Source of the DNA: Manduca sexta
Lineage: Eukaryota; Arthropoda; Insecta; Lepidoptera; Sphingidae
Direction: 5' to 3'
DNA: 64,000 bases
Assembly (NCBI RefSeq): GCF_014839805.1
Contig: NC_051123.1
Location: 12,196,727 to 12,260,726, forward strand
A model generated the notes under the pieces. It was not told the DNA's origin. It did not search any database and saw only the letters and a list, made by a program, of their open reading frames with translations. Shown here in pieces: positions 1 to 10,998 of the stretch; the first letter of the stretch is position 1; every line of letters begins with the position of its first letter. The position numbers and the translations under genes were made by a program.

Positions 1-214
1 GACAATCGCTTGGGTAGTCTCGGGACATTTCGAGTAGCGATTTTCAATCTTATGTCGATGGAGTAAGGGGGGTATGTTAATGTCTTTAGAAAGGACTAGA
101 TGTTTTGTTATCTGTACGGTATTGTTTAATTGAATCTCGATGAATGTTACACTGTTATCGATTAAGTAATTTCGTTTATTCGTTTTATGAGTTTGAATTT
201 ATCTATTTAGATAA

Positions 215-400
215 GTTGAGTGCCACTATGGCGTAGTATTACCGTACGATTGTAGTGCTGAGGTCTCGGGTTCGATACCCAGGTCGCTCGAAGTGACATA
301 GGTTTTTTACTCAGTTTGGAGTCAAGGATTTGTGCCTGATATGATAGGCTCGCTCTTATCACATCATGGGACGCAATACGTTCGGCGGAAATTGCATAAG
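215..400 (+). mobile_element. tRNA-derived SINE (family A), 3' truncated
   Basis: The tRNA-like head has an A-box-like TGGCGTAGTATT and a B box GGTTCGATACC; the body has ACTCAGTTTGGAGTC, ATCACATCATGGGACG and CGGCGGAAATTG. It matches the fuller copy at 47519 but stops before the CGCCTCTGC end. Confidence 0.8.
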
Positions 401-689
401 CTATTGGAGTGATGAAACAACTGTGTATTTTTGTCTCCAGCTTAGTTTTGGGTAACTTATTGGACGGGGATGATAATTATTTGTCTATTCTATCAATAAG
501 CATATATATATGAACAATTTAGGTATAATTAATATTAGACTTATGGCATTCAAAGCTTGTTTTTATAATCTAAACTTATTTTGCGTTTTGGGAGGATTAC
601 GACGGGACATTCGCGTGCAGTTCTCTATAGCCTAAAAGTATTTGATCTTTTCACAACCTGTTTAACGTCAACCAACGGTCCGTTTAAAA
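401..689. other. Intronic spacer
   Basis: Unique AT-rich DNA between a SINE and the first Helitron; nothing recognised. Confidence 0.5.
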
Positions 690-926
690 TCTATACATAT
701 TATAAAACAAAGTCCCCAAAAGCTGTCTGTATGTGATCGATTTCTCAAGATCTACTGAATGGATTTTTGTACGGTTTCTACTAAATTTAGAGCAATTCTT
801 GAGTAAGGTTTACGTTAATAGTGCATTACGGTTTTATGTTGACTGAAATATAATGATTATTTGGCCCCCTCGGGATTTTTATCACAGAAAACTTGCACAC
901 GAGATAAAGCCACCAGCAAAAGCTAG
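690..926 (+). mobile_element. Degenerate non-autonomous Helitron, Lep1-like
   Basis: The element begins after an A with TCTATACATATTATAAAA and ends AGCAAAAGCTAG before T, the A/T insertion pattern of Helitrons. The start (AAGTCCCC, CTGTCTGTATG, ATCTACTGAATGGATTTT) matches the copies at 7730 and 52436. The middle and the 3' hairpin are eroded, so it is an old copy. It has no coding capacity. Confidence 0.7.
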
Positions 927-953
927 TGAAAGAAAATCGTAGGAAGATTTTCA

Positions 954-1246
954 TCTATATATATAAAAGAAAGTGGTGTTAGTTACACTATTTATAACTC
1001 AAGAACGGATGAACCGATTTGGCTGAAAATTGGTGGAGAGGTAGCTTAGAACCAGGAGACGGACATAGGATACTTTTTATCCCGTTCCCACGGGAACGGG
1101 ACGTGACATGAGACGTGAACAAAATTTGGTATGTAGATAATATAAGACCCTGGGAAGATTATAGACTACTATCCCGGGAAAATATATAGCGGGACTTTTA
1201 TCCCGGAAAACACATTCACGCGGGCGAAGCCGCGATCAAAAGCTAG
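954..1246 (+). mobile_element. Non-autonomous Helitron, Lep1-like, complete ends
   Basis: This 293-bp element sits 27 bp after another Helitron end. It starts TCTATATATATAAAAG after an A and ends with the hairpin CGCGGGCGAAGCCGCG, then AAAAGCTAG before T. Its body carries CTATCCCGGGAAAATATATA, also found at 7870 and, inverted, near 3440. An internal inverted pair, CCCGTTCCCACGGGAACGGG, lies near 1080-1101. There is no open frame, so it must be moved by an autonomous relative elsewhere. Confidence 0.85.
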
Positions 1247-4200
1247 TATTTCATAAACGAATACTCAAAACTAACCACGATAATGTAAAATACAAAAACC
1301 CGTCGCTTACCGTCAAATGTCCAGAAATAACTTGTTATCTAATAGAACACAATCACTGTATCACAGCGGATGCGAGACCGGCATCATCAAATGTCACTTC
1401 AGATATGTTGTGAACTGTTAAAAAAACACCACGCTATGTCAAATAATTATCGCAAATGTTTAAATAAATCGATCGGTGTGGTGCTCAAAGTTTGCGTGAG
1501 GTTTTAATATTATGTATCAGAGGATTCGCCATTTTAAATTGTATAAAATATTATAGGCATGAAGCCTTTTTTCTAAAAAAGGTGTTTTTACTTTTAACTA
1601 AGTCATACGTCTAGGTTTAGCAATCGCAGTATGTCTATAAATTGCTATGAAGGTACAGACTACCATCAAACTAACTGCACTAAGTTTAAAGATATAACCT
1701 AGAAAATGGCTACTTCGCCTGATGGTATGATGTCGATCAAATAGACTATCAAATGCCAACAGGCCATCTCATGCCATTGACAAAGCCTACTAAGATGCTC
1801 TTACACAAGTAAATCCACAGACAATATAATCACGTGTGACCGCGTCACAGTTTGAGCACCACTGTCGAGCGATACGGCGGAGTTCGCTAAACTAAAATTC
1901 ATGAAATGAAGCTAAATTGACCCGCGCGATAACAGCGGCCGATGAACCGACTACAAATACCAATTGTTTTGTATTCGATTATCCAGAGTTACTATGCTTG
2001 TTTTACACGTGTATTGAGGTCGAGAGTCCAAATTGAACCGATTTGTTATAAAGATTCATGTGCATAAGTCTCTGGTTTTCATAGAGAATTGTCGCCTTAT
2101 TGGTTTAATGGTGATCGTGGGTTGTGAACGTTCTTAATTCGATTTCCAAATAAACAAATTACAAATTACATTGTTTCAATTTAAAAATTTGAAATAAGAA
2201 TATAGGTTGTTCGAAATTTGAATTTAGATTCGTTATAAGATTATAAGGTCACGAAGGTGAACTAGGTACGTCTGTACCTAACACGCTGATGATAAAATGA
2301 TCTTACATAATATGTAGATTGAAGTTCAACAATTGAAATAAGTTATTTATAAGAGAGGATAAGCTTGTAACATTAAGTCAGGAAGGTGTAAGAATAAGGT
2401 AGTCTAATAAATACAGCGCATTCAAAAGACCCCAATATCTATACATAAAAGTGCCTATACCGGACCCTTGATTGAGCAGCACAAAGACAAAGGCGTCAAA
2501 AGGAATCTTGCGCATAAATTTCATATTTAATTGTTTTTTTACGTTTTTTCCATCAACACTTCATTGTGCGCGATATCGTTAATATTAATATTTCGCGCCG
2601 AAACAAACGGATCGCTTTTACACTCCTTTGTTATTATAATAGCCGTACCACCACTGTTAAGTTACCTATAAAAGGTATCACGTGATCAAAAACGTCGTTT
2701 TTAATATTATTTTTAAAATAACGTTCCATTTTTGAATTTTAAAATACGTATACCAAAAACAATTCCGGTATTAAATAAAATCTTTATCATATAAAAGTGT
2801 AAAAAACAAAACCAAAACTAATTTAACACGAACAATAGTGTCACGTGGCATAAATTCACAATAGATAAACGTAATTAAATTTTCAAAAAAAGAATCCCGT
2901 TTCGATCGACCTTAGACCTTTCCAGCCAGGTGTTCTGAATGGGACGCAAATCATTGATTTATAGTACTGGTGACAAAAAAAAACTGATCGCTCCCACTTT
3001 TGTTGAATGACAAAACCGAATGACCACGTGTCCGAGGGTCAGAGCCGGTTCGAACCGGTTCCTAACAAACCATTCAGTGGCTTTTCGTAGTGTATTGGCC
3101 ACGCTAACATACATACTTTACCACGCTAATATCAACCTTGACACTATCACTTAGAGTGTAATTTCCGTTGCGAAGATGGTATCAATTCGTCAAATATTAG
3201 ACCATTCATAACAGTGGGGGATATTTGTATCGTCCAGCTGTTCTTAGTCAATCGATCTACAAGTATTGATATTATTTTAATGGCACAACTTTTTATTCAT
3301 TTTGTATGAGTGTGTTATTATGATTCATCTCTTTAGTAATATACAACAATACAAAGCACCTTACTAGTCTAAGTAATTTAGGAATTATTTAGGCTCATAG
3401 ATTACACTAGATTTGTCCGTGGCTCCGCGCACTTTATATTTTCCCGGGATAAAAAGTGACCTAAGGAATAATGTAGCTTCTTATTAGTGTGAAAAAAATC
3501 CAGAGATTAGTACCTACAAACGGATAAACTCACATACTTATAATATTATGTTAATTTTGTATGGAAGAGCATTGAAATCAACTGTAGAAGGTGTAAAGCT
3601 GGCTTGAACGGGATAGTATCATTGTTTCATAGCCAATAAAAAGATTTTTGTTGTTTCAGCAGTTTTCAATAAACGATCCCAATCTCAATCTTCAATCAGA
3701 TGCCGGGAATGAACCAATCACAATAACTCATATGTGTACGTCAAAAATACTTTGTTTTGATTGGTCCAATTTTAAGATCGACCATATTATCATAGGTTCA
3801 GATCACTGTGTTCTTATTCCACAATAGCCTACAATGTTAAGACATATTTTTGCCAAAATTAAACCGACGTATTTCATAAAAGGGTATATTAATGTTGCAA
3901 ATAGGGGGTCGAGGGGGTCACATCACCCCTCCTAGGGTGGGAACACCCCCTGAATTCTTAATGAGTAAATTAACAACACCTATTGTTTAGCTCTGTTTTT
4001 TTTTTATCAAATCTACGTTTAATATTTCCCCATTGTTCCCAAGACGGGGTCCCTGAAAGGAAAGTTTAAATTGATTGATTTTATGCATTTCATTAGAAGA
4101 GAAACAATAGTTCGCATGTTCTGGACAGTTTTGAATCGTTCCCATTCAGGAATAATTGTGAGGGAGGTAGTTTTAATGGAATTGTCACATTTTTATAACT

Positions 4201-4492
4201 AGGTATTGCTCGCGATTTTGCTCGTTTGAAATATTTTCCAGTACATATAAGTCTGTGTACTTTATAAATATAAAACATTTTTTTGTAATGAGTATGATTA
4301 GACATTCACAAATAGCCCATGTTTATCCTAGATTAGTATTATCTTTGAGCAAAATTTTATCAAAATACATTCATTCATCTCTTGTAATAAATGTTTAGAC
4401 TTTACAATTAGTCCTAAATCCCAAAAAACGACAATATCAAGGGATATTGAGAAGTTTTCTTTTACGAGCACAGTAAAGTCACTCCTCTGCTG
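1247..4492. other. Intronic or flanking DNA, mostly unique
   Basis: AT-rich, without a convincing exon. It holds one Helitron fragment (3412-3475) and one dispersed-motif copy at 2211-2228. A short GC-richer patch at 3900-3960 has runs of G and C (GGGGTCGAGGGGGTC, CACCCCTCCTAGGGTG) with no recognised function. Confidence 0.5.
3412..3475 (-). mobile_element. Fragment of a Helitron body
   Basis: The stretch contains TATATTTTCCCGGGATAAAA beside TGGCTCCGCGCAC, the inverse of the 3' half of the Lep1-like elements. Both true ends are missing. Confidence 0.5.
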
Positions 4493-4996
4493 ATGGTCAT
4501 TGGAGTGCAATAGAATGTCGACTGACGAGAGACGACTACCCCTTAAGGTTATAGCTTAAGGTCCATTTTTCATACATTTTGTTTCACCTTTAATCTGGGT
4601 AACTAAACAAGTATTGACAAGTAAAATTTAATACGACGAAATTTTAAAGGCCGAAATATCCATGCATATTAATTGTTTTTACGTTTTTCTTTCAACTGCG
4701 AGAACTAATCACCAACTAGACGTGAATTTAAATTCTTTACTTGTCAATACTTGTTTAGTTACCCAGATTAAAGGTGAAACAAAATGTATGAAAAATGGAC
4801 CTTAAGCTATAACCTTAACATTCGATACATGCCGGCCTGTTGGAACCGGATGTACACAAGATCCGATGCGACTTACGCCACTATGGCGGATTTTAACATT
4901 TATACAATGGTCGCTATTCGGGCGGATATAAAATATATCCAACACCAAAAAGCACAGTATTACCTTTTCGGAGATAGGCATGTCGACACATTTTTA
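4493..4996 (+). repeat. Old dispersed repeat (family B), split by a MITE
   Basis: The left part holds TGGAGTGCAATAGAATGTCG and ACTGACGAGAGACGACTACC; the right part resumes with ATACATGCCGGCCTGTTGGA, then CACTATGGCGGATTTTAACA and GCGGATATAAAATATATCCA. The continuous order of these blocks is seen in the copies at 46795 and 55131. The MITE at 4547-4814 interrupts it. Confidence 0.8.
4547..4814. mobile_element. MITE with 79-bp terminal inverted repeats and TTAA target site
   Basis: The left arm 4547-4625 and the right arm 4736-4814 are inverted copies of each other, 79 bp long and apparently identical; each begins GGTTATAGCTTAAGGTCCAT. TTAA flanks both sides (4543-4546 and 4815-4818), as left by piggyBac-type transposases. 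The 110-bp core has no coding capacity. The near-perfect arms suggest a fairly recent insertion or gene-conversion-like upkeep. Confidence 0.9.
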
Positions 4997-5347
4997 TAAT
5001 TAGAGTATAAAGAGCGTCTATTTATTAATGGTTCATTCAGAGTATTCCAAGTATATAGATAAATTCGGGTTTCAATGCGATATCAACAAGGGCCGTTGTG
5101 TGATAATATTGTATTGGAAGCTGTTGATAGATTTCTCTGAAATACGTCATTAGTTCAGTGCCGTTGGGGAGACAGGGTTCTGGCAAATGTAAAGTTCAAT
5201 TATTTATCGGTTATGTATATTAAGTAATGGTCGCTTTACGATTTAAATATGAGTGCCAATGGTCACTAACTCAAAATGCTCATAAATAGTTGTAAAATCT
5301 GAATTTTGAATTACAAACTACTTTTACATAAGCTTCTCATTTATTTG

Positions 5348-5540
5348 CGATGCTAAGGTCTCGAGTTCGATTCCCGGGTCGGGCAGTGAATTGAGTTTTT
5401 CTACTCACTATCATTCTAGAGTGTAGAATTCGGGCTCCGTAAGGCGATATCGCCCCCTATCATATCATGGGACGGATACACAAAGCGGATACTGCGTGCA
5501 CAAGTCACGCCTCTGCCTACCTCTTCAATAAAAGGCGTAA
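5348..5540 (+). mobile_element. tRNA-derived SINE (family A), 5' truncated
   Basis: Begins inside the head just before the B box (GAGTTCGATTCCCGGGTCGG), then has the body and the CACGCCTCTGCCTACCTCTT end. Confidence 0.8.
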
Positions 5541-5689
5541 TTGTCTATTATTGTTAGTTCCTTACCGGGATACGATCGAGTAGCCCCACGTTCGTGAGTT
5601 AATGAGCCCCACTATCAATAAGCAACGGTTATCAATTTCCAATCAATCAATGTCTTCGATCAATCAATCTAGCTGATCAATTGGGATCA

Positions 5690-5746
5690 GTTAGTTTCTT
5701 ATGGTGTATACTCATGGTTGTGTGGAAGTTAGTTTCTTATGGTGTA
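5690..5746. repeat. Short tandem repeat, 38-bp period, two copies
   Basis: GTTAGTTTCTTATGGTGTA occurs at 5690-5708 and 5728-5746. It follows a stretch rich in CAATCAATC (5630-5686). Confidence 0.85.
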
Positions 5747-6021
5747 GACGTGTGTGCGTTTAGTGGTAAATGTGTGAGTGATACGAATTCGTTTTTGAAT
5801 AGATAAAAAAAATAGTTTAATACATATCAGACTTATACGAAAGCTTTAAATTATACAATAATAAATAAAATTACAGGAAATTATTATTAGTATAAATTAG
5901 ATGAAACGAAATTATTATATTAGATGAACCGTGTTTTAGAATGATATATCTAGAGACGGTTCAAGTAATACGTACGCATTGAAGGATGTGGGGGTTATGG
6001 ATTGCCTTTTTTCGATGAAAT

Positions 6022-6033
6022 GGGGGGGGGGGG
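6022..6033. repeat. G12 homopolymer
   Basis: Twelve consecutive G in an AT-rich setting; a likely site of length variation and of sequencing error. Confidence 0.9.
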
Positions 6034-6057
6034 TCCTATTCTTTACTAGTATATAAA

Positions 6058-6225
6058 GTTTAATGAATAAAGCTTAAGAGTTTGTTTGAGCGCGCTTATC
6101 TCACGAACTACTACACTGATTTTGGATTTTTTGTAATGGGAAGCTACATTACTTCTGCGCGCTATAATAGGCTACTTTTTATAGTATTTTTGTCGCAAGC
6201 ACAGCCGAATACAAGATAGTTTTTG
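6058..6225 (+). repeat. Eroded transposon fragment
   Basis: CTCACGAACTACTACACTGA, GGGAAGCTACATTACTTCTG and TATAATAGGCTACTTTTTAT follow the plan of moth non-autonomous elements (query-like ACGAACTACTGAACCGATTT phrases), but both ends are lost. Confidence 0.5.
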
Positions 6226-6864
6226 ATAAATAATAATTAAGAAGTTTTGTGAACATACCTGTGCTTATCTAAGTATATATGGTATTTATCTACCCATTTG
6301 CTATGAAGGCGTGAGTATAGTCAAGAATAGTGGCATCTTAGTAATCGATTCCGGCCAATATGGCGTACGTTCGCGTATTACGAAGTAATTAATGTATACT
6401 ACAATAAATATTCAATACACGCCTTACAATCACTTCACGTGCTTGTTGCAAAACCATACGAAAATTAACCTAAACCGTACGCAATAAGGTGTGTATTACA
6501 TCTGAACTATGCAATATGGATACGTTAAATTAATAAGCGATTATAAACCTTATTCGTATGTAATACGGTGTATATTTCGTTATGTAATTGTTAGTTGAAT
6601 ATTAGTTAGCAACTTTGTACGTGTCTAAATCACGTGACGATTATTGGTAGTTGTTATCGTTTTGTTGAGATTGTTTTATCAATTATTGAAATTACATTAA
6701 TATTTATGCGTGATTGGAACGTATTTAGTTAACATATTGTTTAGAGTATTTCAATACAGGGTTCATTTTAAAATGACGAGAAATTCCTTTCACCGTATTT
6801 AACAGTCCTCAATAACCTAATGCTGCAAATCCTTGAAATGTCGGTAGATTATTTTTTTGTTACT

Positions 6865-7031
6865 TTCTATGACGAGACGAGTTTACCGTTCACCTGATGG
6901 TAAGCGATTCGACCGCCCATAAACAGTAGAAACACCCAACACCTTGAATCACAAAGTATTGTTTGATATTCTACGCTCGCCATCCTGAGACATGAGATGT
7001 TAAGTCTCATTATGTCCAGCAGTTACTGAGA
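6865..7031 (-). repeat. LINE-like 3' tail (family C)
   Basis: Inverse of the family C consensus: GTTCACCTGATGGTAAGCGA, ACACCTTGAATCACAAAGTA, CATCCTGAGACATGAGATGT. The same order, reversed, occurs at 17735 and 51290. In those copies the end reads TCATTCAAAGCAATAAAAA, an A-rich 3' end as in retroposed LINE tails common in moths. Confidence 0.75.
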
Positions 7032-7120
7032 ATATTATTATAATATAAAAAACCGCGTAAAATAGTTTTATTTCAAAACATTCCCGTAAACATACGTATA
7101 AATCATTATACATACATACA

Positions 7121-7347
7121 TAACATCACGCATTTATCCCCGAAGGGGTATGCAGAGGCGCAACTAGGGCACCCACTTTTCGCCAAGTATGTTCCGGCCT
7201 ATGATGTGATAGGGGGCGAGCCTATCGCCATATCGGGCACAAATTCCAGACTCCGGGCTGATACTGAGCAGAAAAACCCAAATATCACTTTGCCCGACCC
7301 GGGATTCGAACCCAGGACCTCAGAGCGCTATTGTACCGGACAATTGT
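7121..7347 (-). mobile_element. tRNA-derived SINE (family A)
   Basis: Reverse orientation. The B box shows as GGGATTCGAACCCAGGACCT; the body has GATGTGATAGGGGGCGAGCC and the 3' end is ACATCACGCATTTATCCCCG. It is near full length, with the far 5' head eroded. Confidence 0.85.
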
Positions 7348-7729
7348 ATAAATCATTATATAAGTTTAATTCAAAAAATATTGTTTGTAAGCACCTCGCT
7401 TTCGCGTAGAAATACGCAGTTACATTATCTAGAAACAATCTGAATTAATTATTAAATGAATTGTTTTATTACAGCTTTACCAAATACCTACTATAAAACA
7501 AAAGAAAATAGTTTTTCCACATTAAATTATTATATTGAGGAAACACGAAATACTATTTCAATATTACAAGATATTTATTATATGTACATGTAATAAAACT
7601 GTGTTTCTACGGAAAAAACGACAGAATAGATTTCGATGCAGTTTTTTATTATGAAACTCCGCGTTTTCTCAAAGTACTTGACGGTTATTTTACAAGGTCT
7701 GATTGCAATGTTTATTGCTTTACTTTAAT

Positions 7730-7945
7730 ATGTACACATATTATAAAATAAAGTCCCCTTTTCTGTCTGTCTGTATGTTATACATTTTCTCAAAATCTAC
7801 TGAACGGATTTTTATCAAATTTGGTATGGAGATAGTTTAAGACCCTGGGAAGGTTATAGGCTACTTTCTATCCCGGGAAAATATATAGCGGGACTTTTAT
7901 CCAGGAAAACTCCTTCACGCGGACGAAGCCGCGAGCAAAAGCTAG
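7730..7945 (+). mobile_element. Non-autonomous Helitron, Lep1-like
   Basis: The body reads AAAGTCCCCTTTTCTGTCTG, then CTACTGAACGGATTTTTATC, GACCCTGGGAAGGTTATAGG, and ends with the hairpin CGCGGACGAAGCCGCG and AAAAGCTAG before T. The 5' end is less clear, probably near the TATTATAAAATAAAG motif. It is the best preserved copy of the subfamily also seen at 690 and 52436. Confidence 0.8.
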
Positions 7946-8164
7946 TATAGTTATAAATAAAGAATACAACTAATAAGCCACGCGAACAGAACCACCGACA
8001 CAACTAGTGTTAACATAGCAAATTAAAATATATTTTACGATTGGAATTTCCTTGTGTTATTAGAATTTAACGATATATTAAAAGGCGGGTGATAACAGAT
8101 AAGTAAAGTCATAGGGCGATATCGATACATTGTGACGAATATATAACTATATACTGGTACATAT

Positions 8165-8390
8165 AGTATGATTTGCTGGTGGTAGGATATATTTATCCGC
8201 CCGAATAGCGACCACTGTACACATGGTGTTAAAACCCGCCATAGTTGTCCATGTAGCTGTCGCATTCCGGGATCAGCCTGTGTATATCCGGTTCTAACAG
8301 GCCGGCATAATTGTATCGACTGCCGAGAGGTAATCTCTCGTCAGTCGACATTCAACTGAACCCCACTCTACTTAGCATCAGGTGCAGTGT
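8165..8390 (-). repeat. Dispersed repeat family B copy
   Basis: Contains TGGTGGTAGGATATATTTAT, GGTGTTAAAACCCGCCATAG, TTCCGGGATCAGCCTGTGTA, AACAGGCCGGCATAATTGTA and CGTCAGTCGACATTC in the same order as the other copies, and closes with the CATCAGGTGCAG end. It is non-coding and has no clear tRNA promoter; whether it is a SINE, LINE tail or MITE is open. Confidence 0.8.
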
Positions 8391-8560
8391 GATATAAAAG
8401 AGAATTTTTATTGACTAATGCTATTAAATACAGACTACTATTTTTCGCATATCCGCTCGCTTAAAGACTGGTGGCATAAAAATCACACTGCATACTTTTC
8501 AGTTTTTAAATAGTTTATTGATATTACTGACTGCATTGTAAAGTGTAATCACTAAAAATT

Positions 8561-8762
8561 ATACTCACTTCACGCCTCTACCCCTGAAGGGATAGATAGA
8601 GGTGCAACCATGGCACCAATTCCCATGATGATAGGGGGCGATCACCATATCGAGCGACTTCAGCCTGATATTGAGTAGAAAAATCCAATATCACTGGCCG
8701 ACTTAGAATTCGAACCCAGGACCTCAGAACGATCGTACCTCGCACGTAATACAACTACAATA
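8561..8762 (-). mobile_element. tRNA-derived SINE (family A), diverged
   Basis: Reverse orientation: TTCGAACCCAGGACCTCAGA marks the B box, ATGATAGGGGGCGATCACCA the body, and CACGCCTCTACCCCTGAAGG the 3' end. Confidence 0.75.
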
Positions 8763-10289
8763 CATACATGCAGTCAATTATTAATCTGACACCTAAAATA
8801 CTGTTCACTTCAAGAAAGCTGTCGCATTTAACACAATCCACGTAATATTCAAGGCAATAGCTACAATCACGCTAATTTGTAATTATTATTGATGTCTTAC
8901 GAACTAATATCGCGTCTATACATAAAACATGAAGCAATCAAACCAACTTAATAACTGGCAGATGTTTTGGCAATCGAGATACGTTGCTCAATAACGCCAG
9001 ACTGGCAATACATGCGGATTATCGCTTATTAATCATTAAAGGGATTAAATACGGATTAATGCGATGTTTAATTAATTAATATTGCATTTTTTATTGTTGA
9101 GTCAATGAGGTTCGAAATTCAAATAAAACCGTTATTTTTTAATTTATAAATAAATTTAAGTAATTTAGCCAATGAGTATGAGTAATGCAGCTCAATTATC
9201 GAATGTGTTTGCGATGAATATTTTGTTTTAAATTTAGAATAATTGTTTCTTTGTTCAGAAACATAAATTCAACATGTGTTACATTTTGATCACATTGTGT
9301 TGATTAAATTATTTTAATGTCATATAACATGATGAAACGCAATCGAATTTATTTTTTATTATCACAAACTCTGTGATTGGTTAAAAATAGTAATTAGATA
9401 ATATCACTCATGAAAATGTATATTTGAGCAACGTCTCAGTGTATAAAACATAGATACAGACACTTTATCTAGATGGTTAATTGTTTCGACAGAAATTTGA
9501 ATGTGTGGAGTCCAATGACATCATTATGTACACACATCAGTCATGTCGGTCGGTCTGTTTGTCCGTGAGTCACGCATGACGCGTTCGCTAGATCCTAACG
9601 ATTTCAAATTAAAATATTTATACAATAGATAACAAAACGAGAGGTACAAAATGATTAATTCGCTGAATATGTCGTTCAAAGAATTTGCGTCTTCAACTGA
9701 AGTCACAAAGAAAACGCCTCCGAATGTTATAGAAAAGGTTAATAAATTAAAGGTTACGTAAAATGGAATGCATTTTTTAATCTATATCTTAAATAGAACA
9801 TAGATAATAAATCAAGAAAATAAAACGCATTTTATAAACGAAATACGTGGAAATAAAAGATTAAATTAAATAGCGGAAATATATTTATAAATGAGCATTG
9901 ATTTAGAAATGCGAATGACGTGCCACAGTCAATGATTAACAAAAGTACAAAAATAATTTTCATGATATAATAATTCATAGTTAGCATTAAATAAAAACCT
10001 GTGTGATACATGTTTGTAAACACAGACGGTATGAATGTCGTAAACTGAGCAGGCGGAATATCACTTGCTGTTTTATGCGCTCCTAGTCCGGGACAGGACA
10101 GATCAAATGATTTTGAGTATATCCAAACTTTGTCGTATAGATATGTGAATTGTTCGAAATTGTCTTGGAAAGAACAAATCTGCCACACGTATTGTAAGAA
10201 CATATGAAAGTTGCAGGAAGTCACTGGAATTTGACCGCTTCACTCAATTGATAATTAATAATATTTAAAGATTATGAAACGGCAAATAT

Positions 10290-10455
10290 GGTAGGATATT
10301 TGTATTCATCCGCAGAGCGATTTTAGTATACAAGGTGTAAAACCTAGCCATAGGGGCCCAGGTAGTGTCGTGTTCCAGGATTAGCCTAAATTCGAACATG
10401 CAGGCAAAATTGTGTTTCTATCTGGACTCGACTTCGCTTACCATCAGTTGCATTA
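10290..10455 (-). repeat. Diverged family B copy
   Basis: The order of blocks is kept (GGTAGGATATTTGTATTCAT, GTGTAAAACCTAGCCATAGG, GATTAGCCTAAATTCGAACA, ACTTCGCTTACCATCAG), but many bases differ, so this is the oldest clear copy. Confidence 0.65.
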
Positions 10456-10972
10456 GAGTCACTTCTCCGTGCCCGGAAAAATATAAGATCTGAACAGATT
10501 GTTCCATTTAGAAGAGTAATGACTATTAAACTTCGTAAGTTAGATTTCCTCATTTTGTTTCACATACATCATATTTCCTATCATTATTTCCCGTCGCTTT
10601 TATTTTTCTAAATCATTCTTTCATAGCATTATTTATGTAGTCGATGATTAAAACACAAATGATCCCAATCTTCTCGGCTCAAGGTCGACTTCAGAACTCA
10701 GCAACGGTCCATTTCTCTTGAGACTAATTTTGTGTATCTTTGCATCATATTCGACTGATGTTAGCATCCGACTGATCTGTACATTTTTCCTTCACACCAC
10801 ATTTACTGTGACATTTAGCGTTGAATTTTATCTGATGTTTTTAAAAGATTTCGACAGGTGTGCTGCGTGTTTGGCGTATTTTTGTCATTTCAATATTTAA
10901 TATTGTTTATATATTTTATTTATCGACAATAAATGACTACATTCTTGACTTCGTTATTTAAGTTCGTATGTA

Positions 10973-10998
10973 TATAATATAATAATAATAATAATTTA
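10973..10998. repeat. AAT/ATA microsatellite
   Basis: Short run of ATAATAATAATAATAATT. Confidence 0.8.

Noticed and set aside
4784..4999. Open frames across family B repeats (also 8035-8265, 15545-15760)
   Set aside because: These are frames through non-coding repeat copies and are broken differently in each copy.
7206..7409. Open frames across SINE copies (also 47497-47691 and 45643-45906)
   Set aside because: They translate SINE sequence; similar peptides recur at each copy only because the repeat does.
9832..10224. 130-codon open frame on the minus strand with hydrophobic C-terminal half
   Set aside because: Hydrophobic runs arise from AT-rich sequence (F, I, Y, L codons); no family resemblance and no second exon. 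A search would be worthwhile but I cannot support a gene.
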